DNA of 10,733 nt. Origin: an uncultured Mesorhizobium sp. Lineage in GTDB: Bacteria; Pseudomonadota; Alphaproteobacteria; Rhizobiales; Rhizobiaceae. The stretch is taken from contig CATMOC010000081.1 in the NCBI GenBank assembly GCA_950071955.1, positions 1 to 10,733 on the forward strand. The letters run 5' to 3'. The notes below the pieces were generated by a model, which was not told the origin of the DNA, searched no databases, and worked only from the letters and a program-made list of their open reading frames with translations. The position numbers were made by a program, and so were the translations under genes. Below are positions 4,910 to 10,733 of this stretch, one piece after another (within the stretch, counting starts at the first letter, position 1; the number at the start of each line of letters is the position of its first letter).

Positions 4910-7900
4910 ATGGCGGCGCATGACGGCGGCGGCACTGACGCCGACAACGATCCCACCATGTCCGACGCTGCCAGGCTCGCCGGCTTCGCCGGTCTGCTGT
5001 TCTCGCGAGCCTCCCGCGAAGACGTCTCGGCCTATGACGCGGCCATGCTCGAACGCGCCGCCGAACTCGCCCGGGCGGCGGTCGAACGGCACCACAAGGG
5101 CGAGAGCATCGTCGCGATCGAATACCAATCCGGCGTCGAGCGAGAGGATCGCCCGGTGACGGTGATCACCGTCGTCAACGACAACATGCCCTTTCTGTTC
5201 GATTCGATCATGGGCGAGATCGGAGAAGGTGGCGTGGCGCCCTTGCTGGTGACGCATCCCGTCATCTACGTCACGCATGATGCCCAAGGGGTCCGTTCGA
5301 TCGAGGGCGAGGCCGACGCCAGCGACGGAAGCGACCGGCTGAGCGTCATCCACGTCCACGTCGCGGCAATGAGCGAGACGGAGGCGCAGGATCTCGAAAC
5401 ACGCATCGGACGCGTCCTGACCCAGGTCCGCGCGGCGGTCGGCGACTGGAAGCCCATGCTGGCCCGGCTGGAACACACGATCTCCGACTACCGCTACATG
5501 CCCGTCCCGCTCGACCGGGGCGCCGTGACCGAAGCGGTCGCATTCCTGGAATGGCTGCGCGACGACAACTTCACGTTCCTCGGCATGCGCAGTTACAGCT
5601 TCACCGGCGAAGGCAACAGCGGAACGCTCGAGAGGACCGACCAGCGCGGCCTCGGCATTCTATCGGATCCGAACCTGCTCGTGCTGCGCGGCAACACCCA
5701 GACCTCGGTGACCACGCCGGAGATCCTGGAGTTCCTCAACGGCCCCGAACCGCTCATCGTCACCAAGGCGAACGCCCGCTCGCTCGTCCACCGCCGGGCC
5801 TATCTCGACTATGTCGGCGTCAAGACCTTCGATCCCGAAGGGAAGCTCACCGGCGAATTGCGAATCGTCGGGCTGTTCACCTCGACGGCCTACACGCGCT
5901 CGATCCTGAAAATTCCGTATCTGCGCTCGAAGGCCGAGACCGTCATCGCCGCATCCGGCTTCGACAAGAACGACCATTCCGGCAAGGCGCTGATCAACGT
6001 GCTGGAATCCTATCCGCGCGACGAACTCTTTCAGATGGACACGGACCTGTTGCGCCGGCACGCCATGACGGTGCTGGCGCTCGGCGAGCGGCCACGCGTG
6101 CGGGTCCTCGTCCGCGTCGACCAGTTCGACCGCTTCGTCTCAGTGATCGTGTTCGTGCCGCGCGACCGCTACGATTCCCGCGTCCGCGCCGAAATCGGAG
6201 ACTATCTGAAGACCGTCTACGAAGGACGTCTCTCCGCATACTACCCGGCCTTCCCGGAAGGCTCCCTCGCACGCGTCCATTTCATCATCGGGCGCTCGGG
6301 CGGCAAGACGCCGGCAATCGAAGCCGCCACGATCGAGGCCGCGATCCGCGACATCGTCCGCACCTGGGACGACGTCCTTCGCGAGGCAGCGGTCGAAGCC
6401 GGGGCCGACCCGCGCTTCGCAGCCATCGCGCAGCGCTTTCCCGAAGCCTACCGCAACAGCTTCGCGCCCTTGGAGGCCCTGGCCGACGCGGGCCGCATCT
6501 GGGACCTGTCTGCCGCCAATCCGATCGCCATCGACTTCTATCGCCACGCCGACCAGCCGCCGGAGCAGGTCGCGCTGAAGATATTCCATCACGCATCGGC
6601 CGTCTCGCTCTCGCAACGCGTGCCGCTCCTGGAGAACATGGGCTTCCGCGTGATCAGCGAGCGTACCTTCGAGACCGGTCCGGAGGACGGCGGCAAGGTC
6701 TTCATCCACGACATGGAACTCGAAAGCGCCTACGGCAAGCCGGTGAACCTCGCCATCGACGGGGCGCTGTTCGAGGACGTCTTCCTGGCGGTGTGGAACC
6801 GCAAGGCCGACAATGACGGCTACAACGGGCTCGTCCAGACGGCGGGGCTGCGCTCGCGCGAGATCATCATTCTGCGCGCCTACGGCCGCTACCTCCAGCA
6901 GGCCGGCATTCCGCAGAGCCAGGACTTCATCGCGGCGGTGCTTAATCGCTATCCACGGATCGCCGCCGACCTCTTCCGGCTGTTCACGGTCCGCTTCGAT
7001 CCCGCCGTTCCCCATGGCACGTCCGCGCACGACCAGCAGGAACTCACCGGCAGGATCGAGGCGGCGCTCGACGACGTGCCGGTCCTGGACGAGGACACCA
7101 TCATCCGCCGCATCCTGAACCTGATCCAGTCGACGCTGCGGACCAACAGCTTCAAGCCCCCGGAGTCGGGAAAGACGCGTTCGCTTGCCTTCAAGCTCGA
7201 TTCGCGGCAGTTGACGGGGCTGCCCGACCCGAAGCCGTGGCGCGAGATCTTCGTCTACGGCCCCGAGGTGGAGGGCGTGCACCTGCGCTTCGGGCCGGTG
7301 GCGCGCGGCGGTCTGCGCTGGTCTGACCGGGCGCAGGACTACCGCACCGAAGTGCTGGGGCTGGTCAAGGCGCAGCAGGTGAAGAATGCCGTCATCGTGC
7401 CGGTGGGCGCCAAGGGCGGCTTCTTCCCCAAGCAACTGCCGCAGGGCGGTACGCGCGACGAGATTTTCCAGGCCGGCAAGGCGGCCTACGTCAACTTCGT
7501 CTCCAGCCTGCTGTCGATCACCGACAATCTCAAGGGCGACAGTGTGGTTCCGCCCGAAGGCGTGGTCCGGCACGATGGCGACGATCCCTATTTCGTCGTG
7601 GCGGCCGACAAGGGCACGGCAACCTTTTCCGATACCGCCAACGAAATCAGCCAGGCGCATGATTTCTGGCTCGACGACGCCTTCGCATCCGGCGGCTCGG
7701 CCGGCTACGACCACAAGAAGATGGGCATCACCGCGCGCGGCGCCTGGGAAGCGGTCAAGCGCCACTTCCGCGAGATGAACCGCGATATCCAGAACGAACC
7801 CTTCACCGTCGTCGGCGTCGGCGACATGTCGGGCGACGTCTTCGGCAACGGCATGCTGCTGTCGAAGGAAATCCGCCTCATCGCCGCCTTCGACCACCGC

Positions 7901-9688
7901 GACATCTTCATCGATCCCGATCCGGACCCGGCCGCCTCCTTCGCGGAGCGGGAGCGGATGTTCGCCCTGCCCCGCTCCAGTTGGCAGGACTACGACCGGT
8001 CGACGATCTCGGCCGGCGGCGGCATCTTTCCGCGGTCGCAGAAATCGATCACCCTGACGGAGGCCGCCGCGAGCGCGATAGGCATGACCAAGACCGTCGC
8101 CTCGCCGACAGAGATCATGAACGCCATCCTGAAGGCGCCGGTGGACCTTCTGTGGTTCGGCGGCATCGGCACCTATGTGCGCGCCACTCCCGAATCCAAC
8201 CCGGAGGTCGGCGACCGCGCCAACGACGCGATCCGCGTCACCGCGCCCGAGATCGGCGCCAAGGTGGTGGGCGAGGGAGCCAACCTCGGCATGACCCAGC
8301 GCGCGCGCATTGAATACGGCCTGCACGGCGGGCGCTGCAACTCGGACGCCATCGACAATTCTGGCGGGGTGAATTCCTCCGACGTCGAGGTCAACATCAA
8401 GATCGCGCTCGCCGCCGCCATGCGCAGCGGCAAGCTGAACAGGCCAGACCGAAACGCGTTCCTGGCCGAGATGACGGGCGAGGTGGGCGAACTCGTCCTG
8501 CGCAACAACTACGACCAGACGCTCGCCATCTCGCTGTCGCAACTGCGCGGAATGGCCGACCTGCCGCACCAGCAGCGCTTCATGGCGGCACTGGAGGCGA
8601 GCGGCGATCTCGACCGGGTCGTGGAGACCCTGCCGAGCGACTCGGCCCTTGCCGAGCGTTCCGCGCGCGGCGAACCGCTGACCCGCGCCGAGATCGGCGT
8701 GCTGCTCGCCTATGCCAAGATCGTGCTCTTCACCGACATCGTCGAAAGCGAGCTGCCCGATGAGCCGCATTTCGATGAAGATCTTTTGTCCTATTTCCCG
8801 GATCGGATGGCGAGGGAGTATCGCGCCGAGATCGAAGGCCACCGGCTGCGGCGCGAGATCATCGCCACGCAGCTCGCCAACGACGTCATCAACCGCGGCG
8901 GCCCCTCCTTCGTGAACCGCCTGCAGGACGTCACCGCCTGCCCAGCCTCCGAGGTCGTCGCGGCCTTCTCGGTGGTGCGAGACGGCTTCGAACTGCCGGC
9001 GCTCTTCGCCGAGATCGACGCCCTCGACACCCATGTGAACGGAGCCGCGCAGCTCGCCTTCTACCAGGCCGTCGTGCGGCTGATATACGCCGCCTCCTAC
9101 TGGGACCTGAAGAACGCCGACCGGGACGTCTCCGTCAGCGGCAGGATCGACGAACTTCACCGCGCTCGGGGGACACTGGAGCCGAAACTGCCGGACATGC
9201 TGCCTGCATTCCTGAAGGAACGGATGGCCGAGCGGCTGGCACGCTTGACCGATGCCGGTGCCCCTTCCGCGCTGGCCGAAAGACTGGCCTTCCTGCATGT
9301 GGCCGAGCTCATTCCCGATATCGACCTTGTCGCCCGCCACGCCGGCGCCGACCTCGTGGTCGCCGCCGGCATCTACCTGCGGATCAGCGAAGCCTTCCGC
9401 ATCGGCCGGATCGAGGAGGCGGCCCGCGCGGTCGTTCCCGCCGACTACTACGACGGGCTCGCGCTTTCGCGCGCCAACGACATGATCGGCGCCGCCCGGC
9501 GTGGGATGGCGGTGGCAGTGCTGACCGGCTATGGAAACGAGGAGGATCCGGTCGCGGCCTGGATCGAAGCCGGCGGACAGCGGCTCGCGCGTGCCCGCGA
9601 CAGGCTCCAGGCGCTGACGGAGGGCGGCGACATCAGCGTGTCGCGCCTCACCGTGGCGGCGGGCATCATGGCGGATCTCGCCGGCTGA
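4910..9688 (+). CDS. gdhZ: NAD-specific glutamate dehydrogenase, 180-kDa class
   Basis: This 1592-residue enzyme is the full usual length of the large bacterial NAD-GDHs (Bac_GDH family; GdhZ of Caulobacter, GdhB of Pseudomonas). It oxidatively deaminates L-glutamate to 2-oxoglutarate and ammonia with NAD+ in the cytoplasm. The ATG at 4910 has GGAGG 7 nt upstream. The long N-terminal part contains the ACT-like regulatory region (NDNMPFLFDS, residues 90-99). The catalytic core shows ARGGLRWSDR (798-807), VKAQQVKNAVIVPVGAKGG with the probable catalytic Lys at 835, a Rossmann nucleotide-binding stretch VVGVGDMSGDVFGNG (967-981), LLWFGGIGTYV near 1080 and GEGANLGMTQ near 1121-1130. A helical C-terminal domain runs to the end. 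No frameshift or missing motif is visible. A UMF1-type transporter starts 31 nt downstream, probably in the same transcript. The enzyme lets the cell use glutamate and its precursors as a carbon source. Confidence 0.97.
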   Translation: MAAHDGGGTDADNDPTMSDAARLAGFAGLLFSRASREDVSAYDAAMLERAAELARAAVERHHKGESIVAIEYQSGVEREDRPVTVITVVNDNMPFLFDSIMGEIGEGGVAPLLVTHPVIYVTHDAQGVRSIEGEADASDGSDRLSVIHVHVAAMSETEAQDLETRIGRVLTQVRAAVGDWKPMLARLEHTISDYRYMPVPLDRGAVTEAVAFLEWLRDDNFTFLGMRSYSFTGEGNSGTLERTDQRGLGILSDPNLLVLRGNTQTSVTTPEILEFLNGPEPLIVTKANARSLVHRRAYLDYVGVKTFDPEGKLTGELRIVGLFTSTAYTRSILKIPYLRSKAETVIAASGFDKNDHSGKALINVLESYPRDELFQMDTDLLRRHAMTVLALGERPRVRVLVRVDQFDRFVSVIVFVPRDRYDSRVRAEIGDYLKTVYEGRLSAYYPAFPEGSLARVHFIIGRSGGKTPAIEAATIEAAIRDIVRTWDDVLREAAVEAGADPRFAAIAQRFPEAYRNSFAPLEALADAGRIWDLSAANPIAIDFYRHADQPPEQVALKIFHHASAVSLSQRVPLLENMGFRVISERTFETGPEDGGKVFIHDMELESAYGKPVNLAIDGALFEDVFLAVWNRKADNDGYNGLVQTAGLRSREIIILRAYGRYLQQAGIPQSQDFIAAVLNRYPRIAADLFRLFTVRFDPAVPHGTSAHDQQELTGRIEAALDDVPVLDEDTIIRRILNLIQSTLRTNSFKPPESGKTRSLAFKLDSRQLTGLPDPKPWREIFVYGPEVEGVHLRFGPVARGGLRWSDRAQDYRTEVLGLVKAQQVKNAVIVPVGAKGGFFPKQLPQGGTRDEIFQAGKAAYVNFVSSLLSITDNLKGDSVVPPEGVVRHDGDDPYFVVAADKGTATFSDTANEISQAHDFWLDDAFASGGSAGYDHKKMGITARGAWEAVKRHFREMNRDIQNEPFTVVGVGDMSGDVFGNGMLLSKEIRLIAAFDHRDIFIDPDPDPAASFAERERMFALPRSSWQDYDRSTISAGGGIFPRSQKSITLTEAAASAIGMTKTVASPTEIMNAILKAPVDLLWFGGIGTYVRATPESNPEVGDRANDAIRVTAPEIGAKVVGEGANLGMTQRARIEYGLHGGRCNSDAIDNSGGVNSSDVEVNIKIALAAAMRSGKLNRPDRNAFLAEMTGEVGELVLRNNYDQTLAISLSQLRGMADLPHQQRFMAALEASGDLDRVVETLPSDSALAERSARGEPLTRAEIGVLLAYAKIVLFTDIVESELPDEPHFDEDLLSYFPDRMAREYRAEIEGHRLRREIIATQLANDVINRGGPSFVNRLQDVTACPASEVVAAFSVVRDGFELPALFAEIDALDTHVNGAAQLAFYQAVVRLIYAASYWDLKNADRDVSVSGRIDELHRARGTLEPKLPDMLPAFLKERMAERLARLTDAGAPSALAERLAFLHVAELIPDIDLVARHAGADLVVAAGIYLRISEAFRIGRIEEAARAVVPADYYDGLALSRANDMIGAARRGMAVAVLTGYGNEEDPVAAWIEAGGQRLARARDRLQALTEGGDISVSRLTVAAGIMADLAG

Positions 9689-9719
9689 CGATCCATGCCC
9701 GGCAGGGCGGAGGGCGGAA

Positions 9720-10733
9720 ATGAGTGACGGGACTGGCGACCGGGCGTCGCGGCGCGGCATCTGGGGCTGGATGCTCTTCGACTGGGCGCAGCAGCCCTTC
9801 CATACGCTGATCATCACCTTCGTTTTCGCGCCCTACTTCGCATCCGCCGTCGCGCCGGACGCGGCGCGCGGACAGGAGCTCTGGGGCTATGCGACGGGCG
9901 CGGGCGGCCTGCTGATCGCGCTCTCCTCGCCTGTCCTCGGCGCAATCGCCGACGCGGCAGGGCCGCGCAAGCCCTGGATCGTCGCCTTCTCCATTCTCGG
10001 CGTCGTGGGCTGCTGGATGCTCTGGTTCGCCGTGCCGGGCGCAGAGAACATGGCGATGGTCCTGTTCTTCATCGCGCTCGCCGTCTTCGGCATGGAGTTC
10101 GCCGCCGTCTTCAACAACGCCATGATGCCGACGCTCGTGCCGCGTTCGGAACTTGGCCGGCTCTCGGGCTCCGCCTGGGGCCTGGGCTATGCCGGCGGCC
10201 TGATCTCCCTGGTGATCGTACTCGGCCTGATGTCGGCATCGCCGGAGAGCGGCCGCACCCTGCTCGGCCTCGACCCGATCCTCGGGCTCGATCCCGCTAT
10301 GCGCGAGGGCGACCGCGCCGCCGGGCCGTTCACGGCGATCTGGTACGTCGTCTTCGTGCTGCCGATGTTCCTCTTCACCCCCGACGTCGCCCGGCGCGCA
10401 TCGGCCAAGGGCATGGTGAGCCGCGGGCTAAGACGTCTCGGCGACACGCTGAAACAGCTTCCCTCGCAGCGTAGCTATTTCAGCTTCCTTCTGTCCTCGA
10501 TGTTCTACCGCGATGCGCTGAAGGAGCGCGGGATGGACGAGGGGCGGATCGACGATCTCAGCCCGCAGCTGCGCAACCACTATGCGCAGGTGGCCGAGGA
10601 TCTGGATGCGCAGCGCGCCGAGCTCTCGACCGACGATTCCTTCGTGGATCGCATGCTGGAAGGGCTGGCGCACTGGGTGCGCGGAGCCGATGCAGGCAAG
10701 CTGACCTGGGGCATCATGCATTTCCGCAAGCGG
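9720..10733 (+). CDS. UMF1/ATG22-type MFS transporter, native to about codon 267, then a foreign tail (runs off the right edge)
   Basis: An open frame starts at ATG 9720 with GGAGGG 7 nt upstream and reaches the window end without a stop. Codons 1 to about 265 match the UMF1 family of MFS transporters (ATG22-like). The conserved opening is WGWMLFDWAQQPFHTLIITF and APYFA, followed by LLIALSSPVLGAIADAAGPR, EFAAVFNNAMMPTLVPRSEL, GRLSGSAWGLGYAGGLISL and FVLPMFLFTPD, with about six membrane spans. Family members are about 440-470 residues, and after MFYRDGL they continue with another helix (a LFAFGGIYA-like stretch). Here the frame instead turns, after MFYRDAL (10500-10520), into a charged soluble sequence containing MDEGRIDDLSPQLRNHY, QRAELSTDDSFVDRMLEGLA and LTWGIMHFRK, with no membrane segment. 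That tail resembles the C-terminus of class I SAM-dependent methyltransferases, a weak assignment. The gene is probably co-transcribed with the glutamate dehydrogenase. Its substrate is unknown. Confidence 0.85.
   Translation, partial: MSDGTGDRASRRGIWGWMLFDWAQQPFHTLIITFVFAPYFASAVAPDAARGQELWGYATGAGGLLIALSSPVLGAIADAAGPRKPWIVAFSILGVVGCWMLWFAVPGAENMAMVLFFIALAVFGMEFAAVFNNAMMPTLVPRSELGRLSGSAWGLGYAGGLISLVIVLGLMSASPESGRTLLGLDPILGLDPAMREGDRAAGPFTAIWYVVFVLPMFLFTPDVARRASAKGMVSRGLRRLGDTLKQLPSQRSYFSFLLSSMFYRDALKERGMDEGRIDDLSPQLRNHYAQVAEDLDAQRAELSTDDSFVDRMLEGLAHWVRGADAGKLTWGIMHFRKR
10521..10733 (+). pseudogene. C-terminal fragment of a soluble protein, possibly a SAM-dependent methyltransferase, fused in frame to the transporter
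   Basis: These 71 codons follow the transporter frame without interruption but are hydrophilic and rich in Asp, Glu and Arg (ERGMDEGRIDDLSPQLRN, AEDLDAQRAEL, ADAGKLTWGIMHFRKR). Nothing in them suits the second half of an MFS permease. The phrase about a helix-rich segment ending in a W-G-I-x-H-F-R-K strand recalls the C-termini of class I methyltransferases whose preceding motif would be a YRDAL-like stretch. No stop is reached before the window ends. The family call is tentative; the mismatch with UMF1 is clear. Confidence 0.5.

Noticed and set aside
4803..4910. N-terminal extension of the peroxidase-related protein to position 4910
   Set aside because: It would overlap the dehydrogenase start, lacks a ribosome site and adds a segment atypical of the family; 4802 has a GGAGGG upstream.
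5551..6816. 421-codon plus-strand frame inside the glutamate dehydrogenase
   Set aside because: It is a frame-shifted shadow rich in Arg, Pro and His, wholly inside an intact gene that shows its own family motifs.
6140..9817. Very long minus-strand open frame (1225 codons) opposite the glutamate dehydrogenase
   Set aside because: It mirrors the codon pattern of the dehydrogenase, has an Arg/Asp/Gly-rich composition without recognisable motifs and no Shine-Dalgarno at its start. Long antisense frames are common in GC-rich genes.
1..10733. CRISPR array, tRNA or rRNA genes, transposase or insertion-sequence ends
   Set aside because: I saw no regularly spaced repeats, cloverleaf-like gene, transposase motifs or paired terminal inverted repeats. 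The gene fragments at 668-907 are not bordered by target-site duplications that I can find.

Overview
The window looks like chromosomal DNA of a high-GC alphaproteobacterium, most likely from the Rhizobiales. The evidence is the GC-rich codon use, a full-length 180-kDa-class NAD-glutamate dehydrogenase of about 1590 residues, an ATG22/UMF1-type MFS transporter behind it, and other families common in that group. The assignment rests on protein family resemblance read by eye; no search was run.

Layout: 1-269 (minus) is the 5' part of a membrane protein running off the left edge. 270-667 is a relatively AT-rich gap with a palindrome and an ideal Shine-Dalgarno. 668-907 (plus) is a mosaic: the first ~30 codons of a polysaccharide-deacetylase/allantoinase-like gene run in frame into ~50 codons of an RND efflux pump (TM3-TM4, with the paired Asp). 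That block abuts, head to head, the 3' end of a diheme cytochrome gene (674-1906, minus), which has lost its last ~15 native codons. Upstream of the cytochrome, on the same strand, lies a secreted parallel beta-helix protein (1918-3171). A TetR-family regulator (3256-3897, plus) is divergent from this pair, with an inverted repeat beside its start. A small secreted protein (3890-4159, minus) in AT-richer DNA converges on the regulator, overlapping it at the stop codons. An AhpD-like peroxidase-related gene (4227-4802, minus) is divergent from the glutamate dehydrogenase (4910-9688, plus). The UMF1-type transporter follows 31 nt later (9720 to the right edge), but its frame changes character near 10500-10525 into a soluble, methyltransferase-like tail.

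The beta-helix and diheme cytochrome form a recognised two-gene pair (TIGR03805/TIGR03806-type) of unknown function. Both have export signals, and here the pair probably answers to the divergent TetR protein. The glutamate dehydrogenase and transporter look like a co-transcribed unit.

The strangest thing in the window is a set of three junctions where unrelated families are spliced at short stretches that both partners could plausibly share: AFWVA in frame, GEHAA head to head, and MFYRDAL in frame. They are either real recombination scars or assembly chimeras. I lean towards assembly chimeras, because the middle block is only about 150-160 bp and two of the three fusions are perfectly in frame.
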